Assembly: GCA_947448375.1 (NCBI GenBank) | Contig: CANFMY010000006.1 | Location: forward strand, 1-37,749 | Direction: 5' to 3' | Length of the DNA: 37,749 nt | Origin: Comamonadaceae bacterium | GTDB taxonomy: Bacteria; Pseudomonadota; Gammaproteobacteria; Burkholderiales; Burkholderiaceae_C | In this document: piece by piece, positions 18,784 to 28,177 of the stretch | Layout: each line of letters begins with the position of its first letter | How positions within the stretch are numbered: position 1 is the stretch's first letter | Notes under the pieces: model-generated | Told to the model about the DNA's origin: nothing | Database searches by the model: none | What the model saw: the letters and a program-made list of their open reading frames with translations, nothing else | Translations under genes and position numbers: made by a program

Positions 18784-20324
18784 CGCGTGTCGCCGTCCGG
18801 ACGTGGACACCGCACCTGCCCGCAGTAGCGCTCGCAAAATGGACACCCCGTCATGGGCAACCAGGCGGGGATGTTGTAGTAGCGCTTGAAAATGTCGCCC
18901 AGCACTTGCTGCCGGTAGGTCTCGAACTTGAAGCCCAGCCCCTCGACGACAAAAAACCGCGCGTCCGATTGCGCCAGTTCCAACAGCGAGACGCGGTCAA
19001 AGTAGGGCGCGTAATCTGCCAGTTCGGGGCGGCTGAAACTGATGATGCGAACTTTCTGGCCGTCAAAACGCGAATAGTCCACCAGCAGGTCGTCTTGCCG
19101 AGCATGAAACTTGCCCAAGCCAAACACGGGCACGTAGGTTTTCAGGGTGTGGCCATAAATGGCGGCTGGCGTGTAGGCGGTGGCCATGATGACGGTGCCG
19201 GGCTGGCTGACTTGCTGCAAAAGCGCCTCGGTGCGGTAGCTGCGCACGATCTCCGGATAAATTTTCACGTTCTTCCAGTCGGCCAGCTCGCGCGTGTACA
19301 TCCCGCCCACCACCAGCAGATGCAGGCCCAGGAAGACGGCCAGGTAGCGTCCCGCTCGCACCAGCGCCTCTCGGGGTAAAGCCAGCGCCACGGCAGCAAA
19401 CATCAGCGGATAAAAACTCAGTACCCAGTGCAGGCCAATCACCTTCTTGATCGACAACACGGCAAAAAAGGCCATGGGCACCAGGACCAGACACGCCAAC
19501 AACCGCTGCCGGCCCAACACCTGTCGCAGCGCCCCCCGGTGTTTCACACCCAGCCACAGCACGCCGGGGGTGAGCAGGTAGGCCCAGGTCAGCAGGTACA
19601 GCCCCGGCTTGTGCCAACCGAACACCTCACCCTCGTTGCGGTTGTAGACATTGAACATGATGTTGGACCAACCGTGCCCCATGTTCCACCAGAGGTTGAG
19701 TGTCGGCCCCGGCAGTGCGGCCAGCACCAGCACCAGCAAACCCGCCCAGCGTTCGCGCCGCACCAGCGCGAAATAGACCAGGTAGCTCAGTCCCAGCACC
19801 ACCGAGAAATACTTGGAGAGGAAAGCGCAGCCGATGAACACGCCGCTCAGGGCATACATCGTCCAGGCCCGGCCATCCAGGCGCGGGCGCACTTCGGCGT
19901 GGATCAGACACGCCACCGACAGCATGGACCACAGCATCAACGGCGTGTCGGTGGTGACCAGGGTGTTGATCCAGTTGATGGGCGTGAGCCAGAACAGCAA
20001 GGTCGCCCAAGGTGCCCGCTCGCGGTCCCAGGCCGACACCCCCCACCACAGCACCCAACCTTGCACCAATGGCAGCAGCACAATGGGCAAGCGAATGGAC
20101 CAGGTGCTGTCCCCCAGCAGGTGCAACATGGTGGCGATGAACCAGCCCACCATGGGGGGGTGGTCGTAGTAGCCCCAATCGGGGGCCACGCCCCACCAGT
20201 AGAAAAAGGCCTCGTCGCCGGTGATGGGGAACGTGGCGCTGATGAAAAGCCGCAGCACCAGCGAGAGGCCCGCCACGGCCCACAGGGCGCGTTGCATGGG
20301 AGGGGTCATGAAAGACGGATTCAT
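18780..20324 (-). CDS. Glycosyltransferase family 39 / ArnT-like membrane protein
   Basis: MNPSFMTPPMQRALWAVAGLSLVLRLFISATFPITGDEAFFYWWGVAPDWGYYDHPPMVGWFIATML; many TM segments. Confidence 0.87.
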   Translation of the reverse strand: MNPSFMTPPMQRALWAVAGLSLVLRLFISATFPITGDEAFFYWWGVAPDWGYYDHPPMVGWFIATMLHLLGDSTWSIRLPIVLLPLVQGWVLWWGVSAWDRERAPWATLLFWLTPINWINTLVTTDTPLMLWSMLSVACLIHAEVRPRLDGRAWTMYALSGVFIGCAFLSKYFSVVLGLSYLVYFALVRRERWAGLLVLVLAALPGPTLNLWWNMGHGWSNIMFNVYNRNEGEVFGWHKPGLYLLTWAYLLTPGVLWLGVKHRGALRQVLGRQRLLACLVLVPMAFFAVLSIKKVIGLHWVLSFYPLMFAAVALALPREALVRAGRYLAVFLGLHLLVVGGMYTRELADWKNVKIYPEIVRSYRTEALLQQVSQPGTVIMATAYTPAAIYGHTLKTYVPVFGLGKFHARQDDLLVDYSRFDGQKVRIISFSRPELADYAPYFDRVSLLELAQSDARFFVVEGLGFKFETYRQQVLGDIFKRYYNIPAWLPMTGCPFCERYCGQVRCPRPDGDTR

Positions 20325-21262
20325 GGCGACGAACGAGGACGATCCATCCGCCAACCATACAACAGCGCCACCAGGCCCACGGCAACGGCCAGCCACAAGG
20401 TCAGCAAGCGCACTTGCAGGGTCAGCAGCAGGGCCAGCGAGGTGCTCACGCCTTGTTGGGTGAACAGTCCCACCAGGCTGGCCTCCGTGCCGCCCAATCC
20501 GGCCGGCAGGGTGGTGAGGGCGCCCGCCACCATGGACAAGGCGTACCAGGACGTGGCTTGCAGCGCATCGGCCAGCAGGCCGTTGTGACGGCACAGGAGC
20601 CACACCGCCACGCCTTGTGCGCTCCAGGCCAGCAGGGTCAGACTCCAGGTGAGCCCCGGTTGGTGCTGGAGGCACTGCTGCGCTTGTTCGAGACCCAGCA
20701 CGTGTTGGACCTTGGCCGGAATCAGACGCAAGCCCCACTGCCAGGCCAGGCTTTGCATCGACAACCAGATGAGCGTGGTGACCAGGACGCACAGCAGCAT
20801 CACCACCAGGCCGGACGCATCAAAGGGTGACCACAGCAAGGCCGGCACGGCCAACAGCACCAGCGCCAGCAAATCCTGCCACCGCTCGGCGGCGAATACC
20901 GCCACGCTGGTGGAGACCGGCAGTGGACTCGGGCGCATGAGCAAGCCACGCGCCGCTTCGCCCACATTGCCGGGTGTCGGTGTCAGGCTGTACCCCGCCA
21001 GGTAGACCCGCAGGCCCCGTCGCCACGGGGTGGGGTGGCCACAGGCCGCTACCCACAGTCGCCAGCGTTGCCCTCGCAAGACATAGCTCACCAGGCACAA
21101 CAGCGTGGCGAGCGCCCCGTCCGTGGACAACAGGCCACGCCACACACCGGGTGCTTGCGGGTCTCCCCACCACTGCCAGGCGGCCTGACACAAGCCCAGC
21201 ACCACCAGGGCCACCAGGGCCAGCAGGAGCAGGCTGCGTCCGAGTGAGCCCAGGGGTGTCAC
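20321..21262 (-). CDS. Flippase-like / lysylphosphatidylglycerol synthase TM-domain family protein
   Basis: GTG start at 21262; RWRLWVAACGHPTPWRRGLRVYLAGYSLTPTPGNVGEAARGLLM; ERWQDLLALVLL; LPAGLGGTEASLVGLF. Confidence 0.8.
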   Translation of the reverse strand: MTPLGSLGRSLLLLALVALVVLGLCQAAWQWWGDPQAPGVWRGLLSTDGALATLLCLVSYVLRGQRWRLWVAACGHPTPWRRGLRVYLAGYSLTPTPGNVGEAARGLLMRPSPLPVSTSVAVFAAERWQDLLALVLLAVPALLWSPFDASGLVVMLLCVLVTTLIWLSMQSLAWQWGLRLIPAKVQHVLGLEQAQQCLQHQPGLTWSLTLLAWSAQGVAVWLLCRHNGLLADALQATSWYALSMVAGALTTLPAGLGGTEASLVGLFTQQGVSTSLALLLTLQVRLLTLWLAVAVGLVALLYGWRMDRPRSSP

Positions 21263-22137
21263 GCGCGTGGACTCGCAAACACCAGCAACCAAGCCACCGC
21301 CGACAACACGATCCAGCGGTCGCGCAGCAGGTCGCGCGCAAAGTCCTCGGCCTGGCCGCGGTGCACCTGGAACACGTAGCGCAGCGCGCCAAACACCACC
21401 AGCGGAATCGTCATCCACAGGCGTGGGCCATGACGCTCCAGCGCCTCGGGGGCGGTGGCAAAGAGGCTGTAGGTCAGCAAGGTGGCGGTGAGGGTGACCC
21501 CCACGCACAGGTCGAGAAAAGCAGGTGGGTAATGCGCCATCACGGCGCGTTGTTGTTCGCTGGCATGAAAGCTCTCGGCGCGACGCTTGGAAAACCCGAG
21601 AAACAGCGTGACAAACAAGCCCGTGAGCAGCAGCCAGTGCGAGGGCTGAATGCCGATGGCCCAGGTGCCCGCCAGCAGGCGCAACATGAAACCGGCGGCG
21701 ATGATGAATACATCGACCACCGGCACTTGCTTCAAGCGCAGGGTGTAGGCGGTGTTCAGCACCAGGTAGGCGGCGAGCAGGCCCATGAAAAGCGGCGTGG
21801 TCTGCGCGGCCAGCCACGCGGCACCCGCCAGACAGGCCAGGCCCACCGCCGCGCCTTCCGTGCCGGAGATGGCTCCACTGGCCAAAGGACGATGGCGCTT
21901 GCGCGGGTGCTGCGCATCGTCGTGGCGGTCGAGCCAATCGTTGAGCACATACACCGCGCTGGACGCCAGGCAAAACGCGGCGGCCGACCACAAGGCCAGA
22001 TGCACCAGATCGGCCTGGTGCCACAAGCGGCCAAACAACAAACCGGCCAGCACGAAACCGTTTTTCAGCCACTGGTGCGGGCGCAACAGTCGCAGCCAGG
22101 CGAGGGGGCGCGATGCGGTGGACGGTGGCATGCTCAT
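21259..22137 (-). CDS. UbiA-family prenyltransferase resembling decaprenyl-phosphate phosphoribosyltransferase (DPPR synthase)
   Basis: LRPHQWLKNGFVLAGLLF; NDWLDRHDDAQHPRKRHRPLASG (NDxxDxxxD); YTLRLKQVPVVDVFIIAAGFMLRLLAG; GFSKRRAE. Confidence 0.85.
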   Translation of the reverse strand: MSMPPSTASRPLAWLRLLRPHQWLKNGFVLAGLLFGRLWHQADLVHLALWSAAAFCLASSAVYVLNDWLDRHDDAQHPRKRHRPLASGAISGTEGAAVGLACLAGAAWLAAQTTPLFMGLLAAYLVLNTAYTLRLKQVPVVDVFIIAAGFMLRLLAGTWAIGIQPSHWLLLTGLFVTLFLGFSKRRAESFHASEQQRAVMAHYPPAFLDLCVGVTLTATLLTYSLFATAPEALERHGPRLWMTIPLVVFGALRYVFQVHRGQAEDFARDLLRDRWIVLSAVAWLLVFASPRA

Positions 22138-22195
22138 GACCGGATTATCTCAGGCGCTCTGCGGGTGAGCGGCGGGTCGTGGGGTTGCGTCGTTC

Positions 22196-22336
22196 GATCA
22201 ATCGCGTGCAACTCACTCGCCCTGCGCGTTCAAGAGGGGTCGAGTCAGGGCGCAATGGCAGATCAACTGGGGGTCAAAAGGGAGCCAATAGGTAGTCAAC
22301 AGGGAGTTAAAAGTGGGCAATGGGCGATCAATAGGC
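22196..22336. repeat. Degenerate ~11-bp phased direct repeats (consensus RGTCAAYAGGG) upstream of the ubiA-type operon
   Basis: GATCAACTGGG-GGTCAAAAGGG-AGCCAATAGGT-AGTCAACAGGG-AGTTAAAAGTG-GGCAATGGGC-GATCAATAGGC from 22261; further in-phase units at 22228 and 22250, near-phase at 22196. Confidence 0.7.
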
Positions 22337-22382
22337 TACCTACAGACGACCTAACGCCGCGCCTGGGCCGCAGCAGGGAAGT

Positions 22383-22847
22383 TCAATAGGGGTTGGGCAG
22401 GCCCAGACAGCCCATCAGCAGCACTTCCAGCGATTCCATTTCATTCGCTTCATCGTCACCGTCCTCGTGGTCATACCCCTGCGCGTGCAGGGTGCCGTGC
22501 ACGACGAGGTGGGCATAGTGTTCCACCAGGGGCTTGCCCTGTGCGCGCGCCTCGCGTGCCACCACGGGGGCGCACAGCACCAGGTCGGCCAGGGTGAGGG
22601 GTGTCTGGGTGTAGGCGAAAGTGAGCACGTTGGTGGCGTAATCCTTGCCCCGGAATTCGCGGTTGAGCCTGCGGCCTTCGGCGGCGCCCACAATGCGCAC
22701 GGTGATCTCGCCGGGTCCGGCCAGCGCGGTGCTGACCCACCGTTTGAGGCGGGCGGTGGTGAGCACGCCTCGCAAGCCGTCACGCTGCTGCTGCGTCAGG
22801 CCGTCCGACCATTGCAGTCGAACCTGACTCGCTTGCGGTGTGTTCAT
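22383..22847 (-). CDS. ybeY: Endoribonuclease YbeY (rRNA maturation)
   Basis: [48 protein letters not shown]. Confidence 0.95.
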   Translation of the reverse strand: MNTPQASQVRLQWSDGLTQQQRDGLRGVLTTARLKRWVSTALAGPGEITVRIVGAAEGRRLNREFRGKDYATNVLTFAYTQTPLTLADLVLCAPVVAREARAQGKPLVEHYAHLVVHGTLHAQGYDHEDGDDEANEMESLEVLLMGCLGLPNPY

Positions 22848-23788
22848 GCTTCTTTGCGCGTGCGTTGCGCGTCGTAGGCGTCGACGATACGCGCCACCAG
22901 CGGGTGACGCACCACATCGGCGCTGGTAAAGCGTGTGACGGCAATGCCCGAGACCCGTTTGAGCACGCGCTCGGCGTCGATCAGCCCGCTCATCTGCCCG
23001 CGCGGCAAGTCGATCTGGCTCACGTCGCCCGTCACCACCGCTCGCGCGCCAAAGCCAATGCGGGTGAGAAACATCTTCATCTGCTCGGGCGTGGTGTTTT
23101 GCGCCTCGTCCAGGATGATGAAGGCGTTGTTGAGCGTGCGCCCGCGCATGAAGGCCAGCGGGGCAATTTCCAGCGCGTTGCGCTCGAACGCCTTTTGCAC
23201 CCGTTCATAGCCCATCAGGTCGTAGAGCGCGTCGTACAGGGGGCGCAGGTAGGGGTCCACCTTTTGCCCCAGGTCGCCTGGCAGAAAGCCGAGCTTTTCG
23301 CCGGCCTCGACCGCCGGTCGGGTCAGCACGATGCGTTGGACCGCGCTGCGCTCCAGGGCATCCACCGCGCAGGCCACCGCCAGGTAGGTCTTGCCCGTGC
23401 CCGCCGGGCCGATGCCGAAGGTGATGTCGTGCTGGGCAATGTTGTGCAGGTACACGCTCTGGTTGGGGGTTCGCGCCTGCAGGTTGCTGCGGCGGGTCTG
23501 GAGCAGCGAGGCGCCCTCCTCCGCTTCAGCCAGGGGCGCGTCACCCGCCAGCATGAGTTGCACCTGCTCGGGCGGGATGGTGCGGGCCGCCCGCTCATAG
23601 AGTGCTTGCAGCACCTCCATGGCCCGTTGCGCCTTGACCTTGGGGCCGTCCACCTTGAATTGCTCGTGCCGGTGGGCGATCTTGACCTGCAGGGCCACTT
23701 CGATGGTGCGCAGGTGTTCGTCCATCGGTCCGCACAGGTGGGCCAGGCGGGCGTTGTTGGGCGGGGAGAAGCTGTGTCTGAGAATCAC
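22844..23788 (-). CDS. ybeZ: PhoH-like ATPase (YbeZ)
   Basis: [84 protein letters not shown] at 23788 is the likely start. Confidence 0.93.
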   Translation of the reverse strand: MILRHSFSPPNNARLAHLCGPMDEHLRTIEVALQVKIAHRHEQFKVDGPKVKAQRAMEVLQALYERAARTIPPEQVQLMLAGDAPLAEAEEGASLLQTRRSNLQARTPNQSVYLHNIAQHDITFGIGPAGTGKTYLAVACAVDALERSAVQRIVLTRPAVEAGEKLGFLPGDLGQKVDPYLRPLYDALYDLMGYERVQKAFERNALEIAPLAFMRGRTLNNAFIILDEAQNTTPEQMKMFLTRIGFGARAVVTGDVSQIDLPRGQMSGLIDAERVLKRVSGIAVTRFTSADVVRHPLVARIVDAYDAQRTRKEA

Positions 23789-23816
23789 GTTGATAATCCG
23801 TGTCGAGAGGACTCCA

Positions 23817-24395
23817 ATGATAGGCAAGTTGAGCGGAACGCTGATCGAGAAGCAACCACCCCAGGTGTTGGTGGATTGTCATGGCGTGGGCTATGAGGTG
23901 GATGTGCCCATGAGCACGTTCTACAACCTGCCCGCCGTGGGCTCTCCCGTGTCGCTGCTCACCCACTTCGTGGTGCGCGAAGATGCGCAGTTGCTGTATG
24001 GCTTTGGCACGGCGACCGAGCGCGACACCTTTCGCCAGCTCATTCGCATTTCAGGCGTGGGGCCGCGCACCGCGCTGGGTGTGCTCAGCGGCATGAGCGT
24101 CGACGAACTGGCCCGCGCCGTCACCGAGCAAAGCCCGGGCCGGCTGGTCAAGGTGCCGGGCATCGGCAAGAAAACCGCCGAACGCCTGTTGCTGGAACTC
24201 AAAGGCAAGCTCGGCGCCGACCTGGGTTCGGCAGTGTCCGGTGCTGCCGCGGGCGACGCGCACCACGACATCCAGCAGGCGCTCCTGGCCCTGGGCTACA
24301 ACGACCGCGAGGCCGCGCTGGCCTTGAAAGCCTTGCCGGCCGACATCGGCGTGAGCGAGGGCATCAAGCAGGCCCTCAAGGCCCTGGCGCGATGA
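23817..24395 (+). CDS. ruvA: Holliday junction branch migration protein RuvA
   Basis: [72 protein letters not shown]. Confidence 0.96.
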   Translation: MIGKLSGTLIEKQPPQVLVDCHGVGYEVDVPMSTFYNLPAVGSPVSLLTHFVVREDAQLLYGFGTATERDTFRQLIRISGVGPRTALGVLSGMSVDELARAVTEQSPGRLVKVPGIGKKTAERLLLELKGKLGADLGSAVSGAAAGDAHHDIQQALLALGYNDREAALALKALPADIGVSEGIKQALKALAR

Positions 24396-24408
24396 GGAGC
24401 GTGAACCC

Positions 24409-25467
24409 ATGAGCATCCAGACCGACGATTTCGCGCCCGCGCCCCGCGTGGTTACCCCGCAGGCGACCTCGCCGGCCGAGGACGCGCTGGAACGGGCCCT
24501 GCGGCCCAAGCAGCTTGCCGAGTACGTGGGTCAGGCCAAGGTGCGCGAGCAGCTCGACATCTTCATCGGGGCCGCGCGCCGTCGCGGCGAAGCCCTGGAC
24601 CATGTGCTGCTCTTTGGCCCGCCGGGCCTGGGCAAAACCACGCTGAGCCACATCATCGCCCACGAGCTGGGCGTGAACTTGCGACAGACCAGCGGTCCGG
24701 TGCTGGAAAAGCCCAAGGACCTGGCGGCGCTGCTCACCGGACTCGAGAAAAACGATGTGCTCTTCATTGACGAGATCCACCGCCTGTCCCCGGTGGTCGA
24801 GGAAATCCTGTACCCCGCGCTGGAGGACTACCAGATCGACATCATGATTGGCGAGGGACCGGCGGCACGCAGCATCAAGCTGGACTTGCAGCCCTTCACG
24901 CTGGTGGGGGCCACCACCCGTGCGGGCATGCTGACCAACCCGCTGCGGGATCGATTCGGCATCGTCTCGCGCCTGGAGTTTTATACCGCCGACGAATTGC
25001 AACGCATCGTGATGCGCAGCGCCGGGTTGTTGCAAACGCCGATCGACGAGGTGGGCGGCCTGGAGATTGCCCGGCGCTCACGCGGCACCCCGCGCATTGC
25101 CAATCGCTTGTTGCGTCGCGTGCGTGATTACGCCGAGGTCAAGGGCACCGGTCGCATCACGCGCGAGATGGCGCAACAGGCGCTGGCCATGCTGGACGTC
25201 GATCCGCTGGGGCTGGACCTGATGGACCGCAAACTGCTGGAGGCCGTGGTGCACCGCTTTGACGGCGGCCCGGTCGGGCTCGACAACATCGCGGCCAGCA
25301 TCGGCGAAGAGCGCGACACCATCGAGGATGTGATCGAGCCTTTTCTCATCCAGCAAGGCTACTTGCAACGCACGCCGCGCGGGCGCGTGGCCACCCTGGC
25401 CGCTTATCGGCATCTGGGGGTGTCGCCGCCGGCGGCCGCGGGTGCGCTGTTTGTCGAGCCGGAGTGA
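24409..25467 (+). CDS. ruvB: Holliday junction helicase RuvB
   Basis: [67 protein letters not shown]. Confidence 0.98.
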   Translation: MSIQTDDFAPAPRVVTPQATSPAEDALERALRPKQLAEYVGQAKVREQLDIFIGAARRRGEALDHVLLFGPPGLGKTTLSHIIAHELGVNLRQTSGPVLEKPKDLAALLTGLEKNDVLFIDEIHRLSPVVEEILYPALEDYQIDIMIGEGPAARSIKLDLQPFTLVGATTRAGMLTNPLRDRFGIVSRLEFYTADELQRIVMRSAGLLQTPIDEVGGLEIARRSRGTPRIANRLLRRVRDYAEVKGTGRITREMAQQALAMLDVDPLGLDLMDRKLLEAVVHRFDGGPVGLDNIAASIGEERDTIEDVIEPFLIQQGYLQRTPRGRVATLAAYRHLGVSPPAAAGALFVEPE

Positions 25468-25476
25468 GCTTGCGCA

Positions 25477-26115
25477 TCAAGCGCTGGATTCGTCCCGCAC
25501 CGCATCGTCCAGATGCCGGGTGTCACCCCATCCCACCAGCGTGAGCCCCTGCGGCGACCACAACAGCCGGTTGATGGCGGCATTGCCCAGCGACCAGGTT
25601 CTCGGGGCCTGGAGGTGTTGTTGCGTGGCCAGACGGTAGAGCGCGTCCATCACCCCGCCATGCGCCACCAGCACGATTTGTTCGCCGCGATGGCGCGCGG
25701 CCAAGGCCTCGGTGGCGGCAGCCACGCGGTCGCGCACCTGCTCGAGGGTTTCGCCTTGCGCGGGGCCCCATCCGGGTTCGCGCTCGCGCCAGCGTCGGGT
25801 GTCTTCAGGCCAGGCGGTTTCTATCTCGGCCCAGGTGCGTCCTTCAAAAATACCGAAGGCACGCTCGCGCAAGGCGGTGTCGGGCACCGGGTCAAGCCCG
25901 ACCGCGGAGCCAATGGCACGCGCCGTCTCGAAAGCCCGGCTGAGGTCGCTGCTGTAAATGGCGGCAATGGGCTCGTCGGCCAGTGCTCGCGCGGCCTGGC
26001 GCGCCTGCCATTGTCCGCGCTCATTCAGACCAATATCGAGTTGTCCTTGTATGCGGGTGTCCACATTCCAGGCGGTTTCGCCGTGACGGATGGCGATCAG
26101 ACGGGTGGTTTCCAT
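25477..26115 (-). CDS. Histidine phosphatase (phosphoglycerate mutase-like) family protein
   Basis: TTRLIAIRHGETAWNVDTRIQGQLDIGLNERG; AIYSSDLSRAFETA; LVAHGGVMDALYRL. Confidence 0.92.
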   Translation of the reverse strand: METTRLIAIRHGETAWNVDTRIQGQLDIGLNERGQWQARQAARALADEPIAAIYSSDLSRAFETARAIGSAVGLDPVPDTALRERAFGIFEGRTWAEIETAWPEDTRRWREREPGWGPAQGETLEQVRDRVAAATEALAARHRGEQIVLVAHGGVMDALYRLATQQHLQAPRTWSLGNAAINRLLWSPQGLTLVGWGDTRHLDDAVRDESSA

Positions 26116-26197
26116 GGGGGTAAGTGTAGAGGCCGTCCTGCAGGTTGTTCCAGAGGCCGTCCGCTTCTGGACTGACCCTCACGCCTAAATCGAGGAA

Positions 26198-26217
26198 AAT
26201 CGCACGATCGTTCGATT
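26198..26217. promoter_or_regulatory. 20-bp palindrome AATCGCACGATCGTTCGATT, probable operator of the adjacent TetR
   Basis: 9 of 10 base pairs symmetric; 8 bp upstream of tetR ATG (26226). Confidence 0.7.
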
Positions 26218-26225
26218 ATTACGCC

Positions 26226-26828
26226 ATGCCACCGCCCACCGTCTCCTCCAAAGGTCAGCACACCCGCGCCGTCATCCTGGACGCCGCGCTGACGCTGGCC
26301 ACGCAAGTGGGGCTGGAGGGACTGAGCATTGGCGCCCTCGCCGACAGCACCGGCATGAGCAAGTCCGGTGTGTTTGCCCATTTCGGGTCGCGCGAAGAGT
26401 TGCAAATCTCGGTGATTCGCGAATACCACCAGCGTTTTGAGCAGGACGTGTTCTTCCCCTCGCTGCAGTTGCCCCGGGGCTTGCCGCGGTTGCGCTCTTT
26501 GTTCGAGTTGTGGGTTCAGCGCATCGCCCAGGAAATCGACGCCGGTTGCCTCTTCATTGGCGGGGCAGCCGAACTCGATGACCGGCCCGGGCCTGTGCGG
26601 GACGCGCTGGCCGCCTCCGTCAGTTTGTGGATGGCGTCGTTGCACCGAGCCGTGGTGCAGGCGCAAGCGCAAGGCCATGTCCCCCCGGCGTGGGACGCGC
26701 ACCAGGTGACCTTCGAGTTGCATGGCCTGGTGCTGGCCTTGCACCATGAAGCCCGGTTTCTGCGCTCTTCTTCGGGGCTGGCGCATGCGCGCCGTGGCTT
26801 CGAGCGCGTCTTGGGGCACGCAGCCTGA
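26226..26828 (+). CDS. TetR/AcrR family transcriptional regulator
   Basis: HTRAVILDAALTLATQVGLEGLSIGALADSTGMSKSGVFAHFGSREELQ. Confidence 0.92.
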   Translation: MPPPTVSSKGQHTRAVILDAALTLATQVGLEGLSIGALADSTGMSKSGVFAHFGSREELQISVIREYHQRFEQDVFFPSLQLPRGLPRLRSLFELWVQRIAQEIDAGCLFIGGAAELDDRPGPVRDALAASVSLWMASLHRAVVQAQAQGHVPPAWDAHQVTFELHGLVLALHHEARFLRSSSGLAHARRGFERVLGHAA

Positions 26829-26890
26829 AGGCCACAAGCCCCCCTGTGTTGAGAAAGTCTGACAATGTCGCGGAAGACAAGGAGTGAACC

Positions 26891-27655
26891 ATGAGTGATG
26901 TGCTGCAACATGTGGAGTCGGGTGTGATGACCCTCACCCTCAACCGGGTAGACAAGAAGAACTCCTTCACGGCCGCCATGTATGCCCAACTGGCCGATGC
27001 CCTGGGGGCTGCCGCCGATGATGCCGCCGTGCGCGTGGTGCTGTTTCAGGGACACGAAACCATTTTCAGCGCGGGCAACGACATCGGCGACTTTCTCAAC
27101 AAGCCCCCCAGCACGCCGGACTCCCCGGTGTTTCGGTTTTTGAACGCCATTGCCACCTTCCCCAAACCCTTGCTGGCATCGGTGTGCGGCCCCGCGGTGG
27201 GCATTGGCACCACGATGCTGCTGCATTGCGACCTGGTCTACGCGGGCGACAACGCCATGTTTTCCATGCCGTTTGTGAACCTGGGCATTTGCCCCGAAGC
27301 GGCCTCTTCCCTCCTGGTGCCCCGGCTCATGGGCTATCAGCGTGCGGCCGAGGTGCTGCTGATGGGAGACCCCTTCATGGCCGAGGCCGCGCTGGAAGTG
27401 GGCCTGGTCAATCGGGTGGTGCCGCCCACCGAGGCCAATGCGTTGGCACAGCAACAAGCGCGCCGCCTGGCCACCAAACCGCTGTCGTCCGTCGTCGAGA
27501 CCAAGCGCTTGCTCAAGGCGTCCACCACGCCCGCGGTGCTCGAGCGCATGCGCGAGGAGGGGGCGATCTTTGGTCGCATGTTGCAAGAGCCTGCCGCCAA
27601 GGAGGCCTTCAGCGCCTTTCTGGAAAAACGCAAGCCGGATTTCTCTTCACTTTGA
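26891..27655 (+). CDS. Enoyl-CoA hydratase/isomerase family protein
   Basis: crotonase fold: LTLNRVDKKNSFTAAMYAQLADAL; FSAGNDIGDF; GPAVGIGTTMLLHCDLVYAGDNAMFSMPFVNLGICPEAASS. Confidence 0.93.
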   Translation: MSDVLQHVESGVMTLTLNRVDKKNSFTAAMYAQLADALGAAADDAAVRVVLFQGHETIFSAGNDIGDFLNKPPSTPDSPVFRFLNAIATFPKPLLASVCGPAVGIGTTMLLHCDLVYAGDNAMFSMPFVNLGICPEAASSLLVPRLMGYQRAAEVLLMGDPFMAEAALEVGLVNRVVPPTEANALAQQQARRLATKPLSSVVETKRLLKASTTPAVLERMREEGAIFGRMLQEPAAKEAFSAFLEKRKPDFSSL

Positions 27656-27662
27656 GCCGGTC

Positions 27663-28154
27663 ATGACCGACCGTCAACCCAGACCGTCAGAGCCGGTGGT
27701 GTTCGAGCCCGAGTATCTGGAAGGTGTGCGCGATATCTTCGAGCGCAAGATTGTCTTCAACCAGACCCTGGGTCTGAAGATCACCGATATCCAGCCCACG
27801 GTGGTGACGGCCACGATCCAGATGCGCGACGACCTGATCGGGCATTACAGCCACCACCGGGTGCATGGTGGCGTCATCAGCGCCTGCATCGACACCATCG
27901 GTGCCGTGGCCTGTTTCGTGGCCTTGGGGGCGCACCACCTCGATGAACCCGTGGCCAAACGCCTGGAGCGTTTCCAGAAACTCGGGACCATCGACTTGCG
28001 AGTGGATTACCTGCGTCCGGGTCTGGGGACGCACTTCAACATCCGTGCCGAGGCGGTTCGCGTGGGCTCGCGCGTGGGCAATGCGCGCATCGAGTTCACC
28101 GCCGCCGATGGCCTGCTGGTGTCCACCGGCACCGGTGCCTACATCATGTCCTGA
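27663..28154 (+). CDS. PaaI/YigI-type hotdog-fold thioesterase family protein
   Basis: GHYSHHRVHGGVISACIDTIGAVACFVAL; VDYLRPGLGTHFNIRAEAVRVGSRVGNARIEFTAADG. Confidence 0.85.
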   Translation: MTDRQPRPSEPVVFEPEYLEGVRDIFERKIVFNQTLGLKITDIQPTVVTATIQMRDDLIGHYSHHRVHGGVISACIDTIGAVACFVALGAHHLDEPVAKRLERFQKLGTIDLRVDYLRPGLGTHFNIRAEAVRVGSRVGNARIEFTAADGLLVSTGTGAYIMS

Positions 28155-28177
28155 GGCGCACATCGCTTTCCTTCTAT

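Noticed and set aside
19428-20588. 386-aa plus ORF antisense to the GT39/flippase genes
   Set aside because: Gln/His/Pro-rich composition, no domain; antisense shadow ORF.
22228-22336. Considered whether the 11-bp repeats are a CRISPR array or plasmid iterons
   Set aside because: No spacer architecture and units far too short and degenerate for CRISPR; no rep gene, so replication iterons are unlikely in this chromosomal context.
20974-22389. 471-aa plus ORF antisense to the flippase and ubiA-type genes
   Set aside because: No domain signature; shadow ORF that runs into the repeat region by chance.
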